Shown here: one piece after another, positions 32,874-44,861 of the stretch
Layout: the number at the start of each line of letters is the position of its first letter
Numbering within the stretch: position 1 is the stretch's first letter
DNA from: Gonatopus flavifemur
Taxonomy: Eukaryota; Arthropoda; Insecta; Hymenoptera; Dryinidae
Assembly: GCA_018340375.1 (NCBI GenBank)
Contig: JAFFJZ010000013.1
Location: 1,860,001 to 1,924,000 of the forward strand
Length of the DNA stretch: 64,000 nt
Direction of reading: 5' to 3'
Position numbers and translations under genes: made by a program
The notes under the pieces: generated by a model
The model's database searches: none
Told to the model about the DNA's origin: nothing
Seen by the model: only the letters and a program-made list of their open reading frames with translations

Positions 32874-34605
32874 TCAGTCTGCGATTTCAGCACCATATAA
32901 CTGCCCTTCTAAGTTGAAATAACTCTTCTCCAGCTCTTTCTTGGACGATTCAGCGTCGCGCCGACAGGTTCTTGCAATGTCCGAAATCGCACGTTCGGCG
33001 AGTTTGATACGATTTAAATCGCTCTCCAGGCAAAAATCGTAGCGTTGTCGACCAACAGTTATTCCGAGTACATCCATGACATGTAAAATGCTTGCTAAAC
33101 CATCATTAAATGTAATTACTGCGATATTAGTTGCTATATCACGCACTGCTTTTCCGCTTGAGATTGCCTTCGGTGCGATCGTCCACATGACTGAGTTAAA
33201 CGATTCATTCGCATTTTGCGTGAATCCTCCCAAGCAGCGAGATAGGAGGTCGTCCGAGCTAAGTTCACCGTAAATAGGTTTGATTGCATTGGAAACGTCA
33301 TCGTGCATTGCGGGACCGTATTCATAAACCTTGAGAGTATTAGAAGCTTTCGCTCGTTGCCAAGAGCACCAAGATTCGATCCCGGACGGACAGTCCTCGT
33401 GTTGCGGCTTCTCATCGGTTGAAATCTTATGATATAAAGTTGCATAAATATCATCACGCATTTTTTCAACAGATTCAGGATTTCTTCTGATTGCAAGACC
33501 GTAATGAATAGACAATTCGTCAATGAGTTTGCCAGTCAGTTTGCCGCGGCCGCCCAGACCCTTAATTTTTTTCTTCAAGTTTCTTAAACGAGTGCCCGTT
33601 CTCTTTTGAACACGATCAATGCATTCCTTTTTGGCAACATCAAAATCTTCATACGGCTTGGCATCAATAATACCTTTATAGGTTTTGGAATCACCGTCGT
33701 CGACGTAGCTAGCGTACTTGATATCGTACAGAGTGTGGATCGTCTGAACATTTCTACAACCGCGTCAACCTCCATCTTTCCCGCCGACCCCACATGATTA
33801 ATTTGGCATTACGACTGATGTACATAAAACCATTCTTCGCATTCAGTACTATCTTCTTTTTTCTTCCAATACTCGCAAGCCTTACAGGATTTTGATTTTA
33901 CGCACACATCTAAGACTTTGCCGGTGAACCAACCAATAAGTGTAACTAATCCGAAAAGCGAAGAGAACCCTCTTCTTCTCCATGAACCGTCGCCCGAAAC
34001 GGTAAGCCCGTTAATTTGAGAATTTCCGAGGGTCATCTGTTTTTCCTTCTTAGCTGCTTTCTTCATACATAAATCTCGCACAGATGTAGTATCTATTGAG
34101 AGATGTTGGATAATACTATCATACGTGGCTTGAAAAACGGGCTTAGGAAGATCCATAAATGCGCAGAATTTTTTGATACCATGTATTCCAATTCCTAGCA
34201 TACGTATTGCAAGAGTGAGTCGTGTATTTATTTCATACGCATGCTTATATATTAACGGACAGTTATTAATATAAAATTCACTGCAGACATCACAACTTAC
34301 GATAATTTTAAAACCGAACCCGTGTTTGCTTCCTTCGGTAAAACGCACGTCACCCTTGCACTTTCTACACACAATAATTTGTGAGAGAGTAGTGAATACA
34401 GTTATAAAGTTCATGAATCGATATCCAAAATTATCATTAAGTTGTCTTTCATCGTTAGAATCAGCAAGTTTGAATTTCTAACGTACTCCGGATCTCTCTC
34501 CAAAGAATGACGGTACAGTGGGCGCCTATTGCTAATTTTGCTCCTTTTATGGGTGGTGGATTTAATTTTGCTACCCTTTTGGCTCACATATACTTCATCA
34601 CTCAT
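32874..34605 (-). pseudogene. Mutator-like (MULE) transposase, frameshifted
   Basis: Minus strand. From 34605: MSDEVYVSQKGSKIK, then a frameshift near 34470; from about 34450, KFKLADSNDERQ leads into RFMNFITVFTTLS and a cysteine motif (CRKCKGDVRF, SCDVC). The core has VSGDGSWRRRGFSSLFG (first D), CKSCxYW-like CKACEYWKKKEDSTE, a stop, then GSAGKMEVDAVVEMF. A frameshift near 33735 precedes DDGDSKTYKG (second D). The last 235 codons carry GGFTQNANESFNSVMW (catalytic E). This order matches proteins annotated in arthropods as Mutator-like transposase domain. One stop and two frameshifts make it inactive. I could not locate TIRs or a 9-bp duplication. Confidence 0.85.
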
Positions 34606-35229
34606 GTTTCACAACTAAAAGTTTGTAAACCAAAGCAAAGCAACCACACGAATATAAAAGTACAATTTGCGAACAACGAATGCTGCACGTGCTTCGAGAT
34701 TGAATCGTTCTAATGTAGTTAGTTTAACCTAATGTTTAATGATTGCTTCTATGTATCAATTAGCTCCATCTGTACTTCGATTAGAAACTATAGTGACCGT
34801 TGGTAGAGTGAAAAATTCAAAATCAGTACATGATTGAAGAAATCGGGATATGTCATTTCGAAGCGCCCAGAGTTGCTTCAAAAATTTATATTTTAGGAGT
34901 CTTTAAAAAATGTTTTCATCAATGAGTGTTGTTTGATATCATTCTTGAGATGTTTCCACATCATTTGAGTCAATAAAAAAAAATAGGAATGTTAACATGG
35001 TCACCGTAAGTGCGAACACATTCAGAGTCACTATCGAAATCGTTCGAAATTTTGTCCCATTCATAGTGAATGCAATAACCAAGGCGTTTAAAAACTCCAT
35101 ACTAAAATTTTCAGAACTATCAATGCGACCGTCATACGAGGTGCCACCCAAACTCATTCACACGTATACACTGATATTAGTGCTTGAACTCATGTTATTC
35201 GAGCCAGAATTTTTTCAGTGTGGTGTTTG
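34606..35229. other. Gene-free interval
   Basis: 5' flank of the MULE pseudogene. No TIR, gene or repeat identified. Confidence 0.4.
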
Positions 35230-35405
35230 TACTCTCTAAATATGGAAGAGTCAAGAATTCCACTTGAAAGGAAAGACGTTCCCTCCTGGCTACATAAAGA
35301 GTGAAATTCCACTCTCTTGGGATAAAAATTTACTGTTTGGGCAGCTAAAAGAGAACCTATCTCTTCATTCGAGTGGGAATCCCATTCTTTCCAATTTGGA
35401 GAGTA
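35230..35405. mobile_element. MITE (TACTCTCTAAAT family), 176 bp
   Basis: TACTCTCTAAATATGGAAGA at left pairs with TCTTTCCAATTTGGAGAGTA at right. The interior GTGAAATTCCACTCT and AGAACCTATCTCTT-type blocks recur in the copy at 55249-55703. Confidence 0.75.
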
Positions 35406-36734
35406 TACGAACTATATATACAAAGGAATGAATGACAACCAATTTCAATTTTTTCAATGAATACGACAATGAAATCCACGTTATTTCAGCATAACTGGAG
35501 AATATGAGATGGTTGATGTCGGTAAATTGTTCCACACTTACCCCTTTGGAAGTTCTATCACATTCTACAACAACTGGTTGATGATTTTCTTCTTCATCGG
35601 TAGAAATCTGGCCTCCATCGGAATCACCTAAAAGAAGGAATGAATAATCAAACACATGCCCAGTAATGATCAATTCTATTCCATGATGTTGAATTGCAAA
35701 ACTATTATTATTATTGAGAATCTTTAGACTATCCGGAAATTTTTTGTGGAGAATCAGGAATATAATCTGCAAGCTTGAATTTGGAATATTTCAACTTATA
35801 GATTGAATCAGTGAAAGACTTAGCACTGATTTGTCAGTGAAATCAACTGATTCTTAGTACTTTCCACTAATCCGTATCTACAGAGAAACACATCCAGTTG
35901 GAGACATTTTGTTGATCGATACCCTGGTGGAAGAGAAGCAGATATCGAAATGTGTCAGGAACGTGATCATCAAATATTTGGAACGTAGATTTGAACGTAT
36001 ACCGAGCGTAAAATGGAACCTTAAGAGTATTCAGAACGTATATTTTGAGTACGCAACACGTATCGGAAAACAACAATTTCATAGGAACCAAGCTTCACGC
36101 ATGAAACCGAGGTCCTACTGTTCGGTTCGGTTCGAACTTCGAACTCGGATCACAAACAAAGTTCAGTTCGGTTTGAATTTGGAACTGGGATAACAGGAAA
36201 GACTTGATTCGGTTCGGTTTCGAATACCAAACTGCATTCATTGAAAATCTTTGCTTTCAGTTCAGACTTGGAACCCCGAAAAAATTCGACTACACTGGAA
36301 GAAAGGCCATTTTGAATCGACTTGGGAACTAGTTGATCTCATGTCGAAGCCAAGTTCGAATGACAGACAAAACACATACAGGCGTCCCTAAATTGTTTTT
36401 ACTTCTGAACATACAGTAACAATTTGTTTTCAAGTTGAAAACTTTTCTAAGCTTGTTGGAGTTCAATGTGCCTTTCAGAGAACTCCGCAACACCAAACTT
36501 CTTCGAATTCGCTTATTTCGCACAAATCTCAGTAACGCCGACCCTATTCACCGTTTGTGTACGTAACAATGCGAATGAACATCTTGCCGAGCTGCATTTG
36601 TTTGGAGGCTCATTATACTCCTCTAAATCACGTCTCCAAGCTATTCTGTTTCATTGGTTTCTCGTTTTTCCTGCTTCCATCTGCTATACTTGAAGTTGCA
36701 TATTCCCATTGACCTATAGGTTAGCTTCAAGATA
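35406..36734. other. Gene-free interval with GGTTCGG-rich patch
   Basis: At 36115-36235 the words TTCGGTTCGG and GAACTTCGAACTC repeat loosely. A 135-codon minus frame (35365-35772) and others show no recognisable content. Confidence 0.4.
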
Positions 36735-37075
36735 CACTGTAAGAAATATTCCCTGTAAATTACCCACACTGAAATCGATAATCACAGTTTGTTGTGAAAA
36801 CATTGCGCTCAACGTAGGTAGAATGAATTTCTTTTTGTAAAAACCCTACGATCAGCGTCGTGATATTAAAGAATCTTGTTGAATGTTATGCTCAGCGTTG
36901 GTAACCTCACCACCTACGTTAACAATTTACCCACTCTTGTAATATCACAATACTGAGCGTAGGGTTTTTACAATAGAAATTTATTCTTCCTACGTTGAAT
37001 GCAGTGCTTCCTCAAGAAATTGTGATCCTCAATTGTGATGAGCGTAATTCACAGGGAATATTTTTCATACCCTAG
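36735..37075. mobile_element. Palindromic MITE (about 340 bp)
   Basis: AAGAAATATTCCCTGTAAAT pairs with ATTCACAGGGAATATTTTTC. Inside, TTGTAAAAACCCTACG pairs with GCGTAGGGTTTTTACAA. Confidence 0.75.
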
Positions 37076-38135
37076 TGAAAATGGGAGCGTGAGAAGGGTA
37101 AACGACGCGGAGAAGTAGAGGAAAAAGTATCTAAGTGCGAAAGGAGCGGAAATTGAAACATTTTATGCTTCATTTGTTTCAAAGTTCGCTTCCAGCGGGC
37201 GGAAATTTTCACCAGGGAAGTGTTTATACTATTGTCTTCTTCTCTCTTTTTTTGCACTTATAATATCAATGTTTTGTGTCGCCATTATCATACCATTCAA
37301 TCGCACTTTGCCCTATGATTTTGTTCCATACTTGTCAGCTGGTGGCTTTTGCATGTAAATCTCCTTATTGCAAATTGAAGGGTATATCCCACACAGAAAA
37401 AAAAGTAAGGTTATCGTAAAACGCCTTCCAAATTCATATGAGTTCCACTAAACTGGGAACCATTTATAAACAGTAGTGTACCATAGTTATATGATACACC
37501 AAAAACAACTTCAAAGAAGTAAAAAAATCCCCCGAATTCTGGGGAACATTTTGGTCTAGGAGATTTTAAATTTCGAGACAGAAAAATTTTCGGCTGCTCG
37601 AAACGATCACAAAGCTTCCCTCTAAACGAGGAAGCAATAACGCCAAGTACATGAGAATCCCAAAAACAGAGAATGAAAAAATTTAAAAGCACACTCTGAA
37701 GGAAAATTTTACTCCATTCAGAATTTCGAAGGGATATAAGAGAATATGCTCCATTTGAAGAACAAGATATGAAATCAATATGAGCGGCCAAGAACATTGG
37801 TTATCCAAAGGATATGTGAAAGATTTTTGGTATATTGTAACTTCAGTTTGTTTAACCTGTATTCAAGGTAATTTATGATTTTCAAAAAAACATGATTGTA
37901 TTATAAGAATAAATAAAACAAGCGTATCGTTCTGCCCGTATATAGATACTGAAAAGTGAAAAAAATGTAGAATTCCACAAAACATACAAATCTCTCACAT
38001 GACCCCTAAAAACTGCATCAAAGTAAAAAATAACGTCAAATGCCAAAAACCATATAAATGTTCTACAACGACACTTGTAAAAAAATCCTTAAGAAAGGTA
38101 CTTCACTCTTTCCGGAAGATTACTTGATATAACAA
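37076..38135. other. Gene-free interval with an old duplicated segment
   Basis: ATATGAGCGGCCAAGAACAT...TTGGTTATCCAAA...GGTAATTTATGATTTT near 37760-37890 recurs in diverged form near 38150-38275. No coding content. Confidence 0.45.
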
Positions 38136-38539
38136 ATATACCATTGAAAAAAAAGATGTGGAATTAATATAAGCTACCAAGTACATTTGGTTATCCAAAT
38201 AGTATTTGAAGATTTCTCTATATGGTACGAGAAGGACAAAGAAAGAGTATTCCAAGTGGTTTATGATTTTGAAAAAACATCTTCGTTTTGAACAAGGAAG
38301 TAGAACATACAATAGATTCATCCATTTCACATACTAGAAACAGCTCCAAATTATGTGAAACTGAACCCCTCTGGGCGGTTTTATCATTTTTCGAAACGGG
38401 GCCGATCTTTAGCCTTGCGAGGCCCGATCGCCAATATTTTTGAGGGGCTCTCAAGTACAATCAAAGTGGCACCGGAAAAACGAGAAGAAACGTAATATTT
38501 CCAAATTAGGTATAGAAAAACAATTTATACATAAATTAT

Positions 38540-38612
38540 ACAAATTATATCATATAATCTAATTATATTATATATACTAATTATATTATATATACTAATT
38601 ATATTATATAAT
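38540..38612. repeat. AT-rich minisatellite
   Basis: About three copies of CTAATTATATTATATATA (18-20 bp units). Confidence 0.8.
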
Positions 38613-38789
38613 CTTGAAAATTTGTCCACTCGGACAGTGCGGGGTCCGGTTTGGCGGGATCGATCCAATCGGCTTAAAGGCAACCCTGTTTCGGAATTCG
38701 CATCAACCAGGAACACTTGGTGTGGCTGATGGTACAACTCATAATATGTAACAACTGGTTGTCATGATGGTGTGAAGTAATAATGGTGT

Positions 38790-39574
38790 AACAACTCATA
38801 ATACACTACGCCGAGCTGGTCCCACCAAATACTGAGCATGACCTTGGAACCGTAAATATTCGGTTTGGCCGTCGACGTAGAAGCATGGCCGGGATATCCC
38901 CATGATTTTCTGCGCTTGGGGTTATCGTGATGAACCCATTTTTCGTCCCCAGTCACAATGCGATGCAGGGATCCCTCCCGTCTTTGCCTTGCAAGCAGCT
39001 GTTCACAAACACACAAACGCTGTTCAACATCTCTCGGCTTCAACTCGTAGGGCACCCAATTTCCTTGTTTCTGAATCATTCCCATGACTAGGTGTTTTGA
39101 AATGGCTGGTTGCGTCACTCCCAATGATCCTGCAAATTCTTGTTGCGTTTGACACGAGTCTTGATCCCGTAATGCCTCCAATTCTGCATCTCCGAAAACC
39201 TTCTCTCTTCCACCGCCATGCTGGTCTTCGACGTTAAAATCACCGTTCTTGTAGCGTTGAAACCACTCTTGGCACGTTCTTTCACTAATAGCGGCCTCAC
39301 CATAGGTATTTGAGAGCATTCGATGAGCCTCAGCCACAGATTTCTTCATATCAGAGTAGAAAATTAAAACCTCCCGCAAATTTGGCTCGTAACGCTGACA
39401 TGTTTAATCCAGAATAACTTTATGATGCAGACAAAAATCGACTAATATTTCGATGGCGTTATGTTTACAAATACCTAAGCTCATTTTATGACATCTATCA
39501 TCTATTCATTTCAACTACCACTCACCGCTACAGCAATCTATTGCAAAACGGCGGGAGCAAAGTTATACACCTAA
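38790..39574 (-). mobile_element. 5' part of a Mos1-like mariner (TTAGGTGTATAAC family), second copy
   Basis: On the minus strand it begins TTAGGTGTATAACTTTGCTC (39574), with TA outside. The transposase start region around 39400 is broken. From 39379 one frame of about 200 codons runs without interruption: REVLIFYSDMKKSVAEAHRM, WFQRYKNGDFNV, HRIVTGDEKWVHHDNPKRRK (first D) and SIWWDQLGVVYYELL. There the homology ends, so the second and third D and the right TIR are missing. Confidence 0.85.
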
Positions 39575-39892
39575 TATTTTTACCTTGATGAAAAACAACA
39601 GGTATAACTTTATAAAAGTGTTGTGCAATTGTAATTTTTGAAGTTGGTACCGCTTCAATGTTTATATTTTCTACCTTTGTTGCTTCAACATTATTGTGAT
39701 CAAATATTATCAATTACACAATTACATATTGTTCTGACGCTGTTGTGACTGATCTTTAGACACTTGTCGGTATATGTATTATACCAGTACGGAGTGCCTA
39801 TTGCACCCACTATCGTGAGCTCTGACCGTATCTTCTGAAATATTTGAGGTATCCAATTGGAAGTTGAATAGTTTTTCATTTCATGCAATACT
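39575..39892. other. Gene-free interval
   Basis: Nothing supportable seen. Confidence 0.35.
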
Positions 39893-40167
39893 GCACTGTA
39901 AAAAATATCCTGAAATTTCCGATATCAGATGTATATGAAAATTCTGAAACTTGTAATTGAAATCAAGTGCAATCATGAGTTCATGAAATTTAATGCAAAA
40001 TGTGTGAAAATTCATATAAAAATGCATGAAGAATCATAATTCTGTATGACATATCATGAAATTTCATATGAAAAGCCAAAGAAGTTTTGAAAATTCAATA
40101 CAAAATGTATGTATTAATTGCTTCACATACATTTCTATGAAATTTAGGAAGCAATTTTTCACAGTGT
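39893..40167. mobile_element. MITE with CACTGTAAAAAAT ends (about 275 bp)
   Basis: CACTGTAAAAAATATCCTGA at left pairs with GGAAGCAATTTTTCACAGTG at right. The interior is AT-rich with ATGAAATTTCATATG words. Confidence 0.6.
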
Positions 40168-40469
40168 GATTGACAATCCGTGGGGTTGTCTGTATGTATG
40201 TCTGTCCGTGTGTCTGTCCGTACCCGGGATAACTCTGGACCAAGTGGACCAGAAGTGGAAATTTATAGAGGAAATTCTTCGAACCCTTCCCCCGGAACCA
40301 TTTTTTTTTTATTGCACTCGGACGAGTCCTTCTATTTTTTTTTAATTTTTCTCTGGAAACATAGGTGATCTCGGAGAAAATTTTCTCCGCTGTATACATA
40401 TATATATATACGTCATTTTCTCTGCAGTCTTTGAGTATTCGTTATCATGGCTCCGATCGATAAATTATT
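40168..40469. other. Gene-free interval with GTCTGTCCGT repeats
   Basis: A short TGTATGTATGTCTGTCCGTG repeat near 40190-40220, two T-runs, and TATATATATA near 40400. No gene. Confidence 0.5.
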
Positions 40470-41347
40470 ATGGAACATGGATCCTAGGGGTTTCCGAGAG
40501 TGAGAAATTCCAATCTGACGTCGGAGGAGTAATTCAAGATGGTGGATCCAAGATGTCGGACGTGAATTTAGTCAACTTCGCATTTGTGGGCAGATTTACA
40601 TGAAACATGGGTTCTAGGGGTTTTCGAGGGTGCTGAATTCAAATCCGGGGTCAAATCCCGAATTCATGATAGCGGATCCAAGATGGTGGACGAGAATTCA
40701 GTCATTCCGGCTCTAATTACAAAATTTTATTGTCATATGTAACACGGGTTCTAGGGATTCCAATCGGTGCTGAATCAAATTTTAGGCTCCGATGTTGAAA
40801 GGGAATGATAATGTCGGTCTTCCCGTTTAAGCTTTGCTGCAATCGGAGACTCTTCAAGAGCTCATTGAGATTATGACAACTGCCTACTAGTGAGAATCCA
40901 AAAGTGGAGGAAGTAGCTATTGAAACAAATGACGCCTGAAAATATTCCGACTCATTCCTAAATTACGCCTGAATAACCCCCCATCACGCTTATTACGTTC
41001 GGATTACTTTCAGATTACGCTTTCGTCGCGTTTCCAGGCTTTATTTCTATCAGGACAGTTGAAATTCTACAGTTCTCCAGGTACATGTTTCTGAATCATT
41101 TGGGGAAGGTATAAAGGATGGTAGGCAATAAATTCCAGGCTTCCTGAACATTACATTTACAAAGTTCCTCAATTGAGGGAAAACCCGATGAGTGCCTCCC
41201 CATATGTCCCCGGATATCTAAATTGTTCATATGCGAGTGAAGCGAGCATACATGGGCTACGATCCATTCAAAATGAGCGAAGCGAATTGTGAAGGCGGTC
41301 CAACTGCTGAGCGAAGCAAAGCACTCAGCGGGTGGAGCCCTCTGGTT
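40470..41347 (+). repeat. Repeat family copy B (inverted relative of 20318-21461)
   Basis: Two to three tandem units with GTTCTAGGGGTTTTCGAGGG and GCGGATCCAAGATGG precede a block containing CCTACTAGTGAGAATCC, CAAAAGTGGAGGAAGTAGC, TCAGGACAGTTGAAATTC and GAGCGAAGCGA-type words, ending at GGAGCCCTCTGGTT. This is the order of copy A read backwards. Confidence 0.75.
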
Positions 41348-41865
41348 CATGCAAGTTGTAACAATTGCCACAAGAATCTTCAGAAATTCCCCATGTTGGA
41401 AAATTGAACTTGAATATTTCTTGAAACTCAAATGATTTGGGTGAAATTGGGGGTAGCGCAAGATGTATCACACAATTTGTACCAACAATATTTCCGATAT
41501 ATTCACATTTCGTACATTTCGTTATGGTAGTGATTTGGTGCTTCACTCAATTTTTAATAGCCATTGGATTTCCGCAAATAGGAGCGATGAATTCTCCTGC
41601 ATCTTGTCAGTGATGATGCAAGTATTGTGAACCTGCAAGCTGCTTCAAAGCTATGATATCAAGGATTTTTTGTGGATTGTAGTCCTGAATTGAAATATTT
41701 ATGATGTCATTAGGGTCAGATACATAGGATTGTTTTGTCTTGGAAGCACAGTACAATATACACTGCATCGCTGTGAAATAAGGAAGAACACGGTCAACAT
41801 GAGGGAGACCCATTACGTTCAACGCGTGAGTTTCTGTTGATTTTTCATCAATATTTTGGCCCCTG
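41325..41865 (-). pseudogene. Possible ubiquitin-specific-protease-like fragment, broken
   Basis: Minus strand, one frame with two stops. It reads ALNVMGLPHVDRVLPYF, TAMQCILYCASKTKQSYV, IALKQLAGSQYLHHH-stop-QDAGEF, then MAIKN-stop-VKHQITTITKCTKCEYIG and, about 40 residues on, EDSCGNCYN. QDAGEF resembles the QQDAxEF box of ubiquitin-specific proteases, and the two CxxC pairs resemble their zinc ribbon. The N-terminal cysteine box is not clearly preserved. The end overlaps repeat copy B. If real it is a fossil of a cysteine-protease domain, perhaps carried by a transposon. I am not confident. Confidence 0.35.
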
Positions 41866-41934
41866 GATTATATATTATCCAATATTATTCCTGAGTACCC
41901 AGATGGGAAAGTTTTTTCAGTGAGTGATTTTTTT

Positions 41935-43866
41935 GAGTAAAATTACAGGTGGATCGAGAAAGAGTAGAAAGGATGCAGTCATACTATACATCTGTATGTT
42001 ACGTAGCACCACGATGAATATCATCAGGTAGCGTAGAAGGAAAATGAAGAAAAGGCAGGAGTGAAGTGGATATACCACAGGTCCTTGCGTTAGGTACACT
42101 GTCATCAGACTCTTCTAATAGAATCATAGGTATTTGAAGAAGATGCAAAAAGGATGCATATGTACCATACATCTTTATGTTATGTATCACAATGATCAAT
42201 GTCATTAGGTAGCGTCATAGGAAAATGGAGGAAAGGCAGAAGTGCAGATGATATACAAGTCATTGCGTTAAATAATACCACTATCAGATTCGTCCAACAG
42301 ATCCATAGGTGGAGGGAGGAAAAGCAAGAAGGATGTACATGTACCATACATCCGTACCTCTAATCCTACCATGATCATTAGGTAGCGTTGAAAGAAAATG
42401 CAGAAAAGATAGGAGCGCAGTGGATATACCACAAATCTTTGCATCGGGTGCATTCCACTGACGAATTGACGAATGATTAGAGAGACTGTTTTGGATCAAC
42501 TCGACGAAAATTGAGCAGATACAATATTCTGATTATAGAAATTGTTGCAGAACAACTACAGGTCAACTTGACTGATGAGACTGGATGTGACAATTCATTC
42601 TGAATGTTTTCTTCCAAAGTTCCTCCTTTGCAGTTGTTCCATTCAAGCTGGATTATATTTGTGTTCTTACAAACCATCATTTTAATCTTCACTTATCTTG
42701 GTTTTGGAATGATTGAATTCTCAAATATCATGAATATTAGATGGTTTGGATATTCGATACAATATTGCTCTTTAATGATCATAAATCACTTTGAATACAT
42801 TTTGAACATTACATAGACCCTAGAGTTACTAAATCTCGCAACCCAGAATACTCCATGATAATTGAATGAAATGGAACAAATCAACCAGCCAGACCTTGTT
42901 ACGTACCAATAAAAGGTCTGGTTGGTCAATTTTTCTATTTAATCGAATCATTTCCGAGTACTCTGGGTTGAGAGACTCTAGGGTCTATGAAATGTTCAAA
43001 ATGTATTCAAAGTGATTCACGATCATTAAAAAGCAATAAGGTATCGAATATCCAAACCATCTAATATTCATGATATTCGAGAATTGGATCATTCCAAAAC
43101 CCAGATAAGTAAAGGAAGGAAAGAAGGTTTTTAAGAACACGAATATAATCCAGCTTGAATGGAACAACTGAAAAGATGGAACGTTGGAGGGAAACATTCA
43201 GAATGAATTGTCACACCCAGTCATATCAGTCAAGTTGACCTGTAGTCGTTCTGCAACAATTTCTATAATCAGAATATTGTCTCTGCTCAATTTTCGTCGA
43301 TTTGATCCTAAACAGTCTCTCTAATCATTCGTCAATTGGTCAGTAGAATGCACCTGATGCAAAGATTTGTGGTATATCCACTGCACTCCTGTCTTTTCTG
43401 CATTTTCCTTCAACGCTACCTAATGATCATGGTAGGATTAAACGTACAGATGTATGGTACATCGACATCCTTCTTGCTTTTTCTTCATCCACCCATGATT
43501 CTGTTGGAAGAATCTGATAGTGGTATTATTCAACGCAAGGACTTGTATATCATCTGCACTTCTACCTTTTCTTCATTTTCCTATGACGCTACCTAATGAC
43601 ATTGATCATTGCGGTACATAACATAAAGATGTATGGTACATATGCATCCTTCTTACTTTTTCTTCACCTACCTGTGATTCTATTAGACGAATCTGATAAT
43701 AGTGTACCTAACGCAAGGACCTGTGGTATATCCATCGCCTTCCTGCCTTTTCTTTATTCTCCTTCTACGCGAGCTGATGATATCAATCGTGGTGGTACGT
43801 AACATGCAGATGTATAGTATACCTGCATCCTTTCTACTCCTTCTTGATCCACCTGTAATCATACTC
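41935..43866. repeat. Palindrome of 1.93 kb built from tandem 175-180-bp units
   Basis: The outer edges GAGTAAAATTACAGGTGGAT and GATCCACCTGTAATCATACTC pair, as do the central TAGACCCTAGAGTTAC and GAGACTCTAGGGTCTA. The centre is near 42905, where AGACCTT meets AAGGTCT. Arm identity looks about 85-90%. In the left arm GGTAGCGT starts at 42027, 42208 and 42381; mirror copies sit in the right arm. Each unit has ACCATACATC, GGTAGCGT, GAAAATG and GGATATACCACA-like words. Mirror reading frames in the arms follow from the palindrome. Confidence 0.88.
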
Positions 43867-44499
43867 GAAGAATCTAGGGGAACCATTTTGTACATAGTTC
43901 ATAATTTTCATTCAGGATGTCATATTTGAGTATACCTGAAGTGCTCGGTGACTAACCTCATTTTGGAATGTTTCCCAAACTTGCTATGATTGAATTCACA
44001 TTCATTATCTATTTACTCTCCCGTTTCATTATTTGTTCACGATTCAGATTGCAGAATAGTGGATACCAACAGACTGTGAGTAGAGATTATGGTATATCCG
44101 TTATACTTTTGCCTGTAAATAATAGCGAATAAACTTTAATAATCACCCTTGAGCAGGCTGGGTATGATCTTTTCCATCGATTGCTTACGATCCTAATTAG
44201 AGGGATCGACAGCGGAGCCTTCCGAAGTAGCTGGTCATCTGGTTTTGACCAGCTACTTCGGAAGGCTCCAGTAGTTGACTGCCCGTCAGAACTTATGATA
44301 TATCCCTGACTTTCTGGTATGTGGAGGAATTGCAAATGAACTTGAATCTTTTCCCTTGAGCATGCTCGATATGATCCATTTGATCATTTTCCAACGACTC
44401 TAGCAGGATAACCTGATGGTAGATTGTTTGTAAGGGGGTTATGGTATACCCGATTAGATTTTACCTAAAAAGTAATGTATAAATTTGAATCATTCTTGT
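43867..44499. other. Gene-free interval with two related blocks and a hairpin
   Basis: TATGGTATATCCG (44089) and TATGGTATACCCG (44440) head similar segments, with CCTTGAGCAGGCT and CCTTGAGCATGCT in each neighbourhood. The hairpin at 44214-44269 lies between. No coding content. Confidence 0.5.
44214..44269. repeat. Perfect 24-bp-stem hairpin
   Basis: GGAGCCTTCCGAAGTAGCTG continuing GTCA (44214-44237) is exactly complementary to 44246-44269, with an 8-nt loop (TCTGGTTT). The stem is GC-richer than its surroundings. Confidence 0.95.
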
Positions 44500-44861
44500 C
44501 GACTAGATCTTGTATGCCTTCCCGTGGGATGATTGCGGGTCTTCCAGGGGGATATTCTTGATACCTGTCCTTGATATCCTTTTTATCCATCCTTGGTAGT
44601 ATCTGCTCCCTTTACGTGGTGGGGAGGATAAGTATCTCAGATTTGGGTCTCCTTTTCGGGTGGAATAAACTACTCGAGAGCGGGGATACAAACTGAGAAA
44701 AACTAAATCATCCCAACGCCAGGAACATCGGCAGAAACGGGAGGAAAGCAAGGGGAAACTACCTTCCTCGATATCTTTCAATATTCCCGAGGAAAGAAAT
44801 CTTTTCTCCAAGCCTGGAATTTCTATTTCTAATTTATTGAAAAAAAAGCAACAACAACAAC

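Noticed and set aside
41935..43866. Hydrophobic-looking frames (60-86 codons) as membrane proteins
   Set aside because: They are read from tandem units rich in T and overlap on both strands, so composition explains them.
41935..43866. CRISPR-like array
   Set aside because: Units are about 175-180 bp, diverged and mirrored; no short identical repeats with unique spacers, and the context is eukaryotic.
44503..44811. 102-codon minus frame
   Set aside because: Antisense to the presumed 5' leader of the LINE, with no recognisable content.
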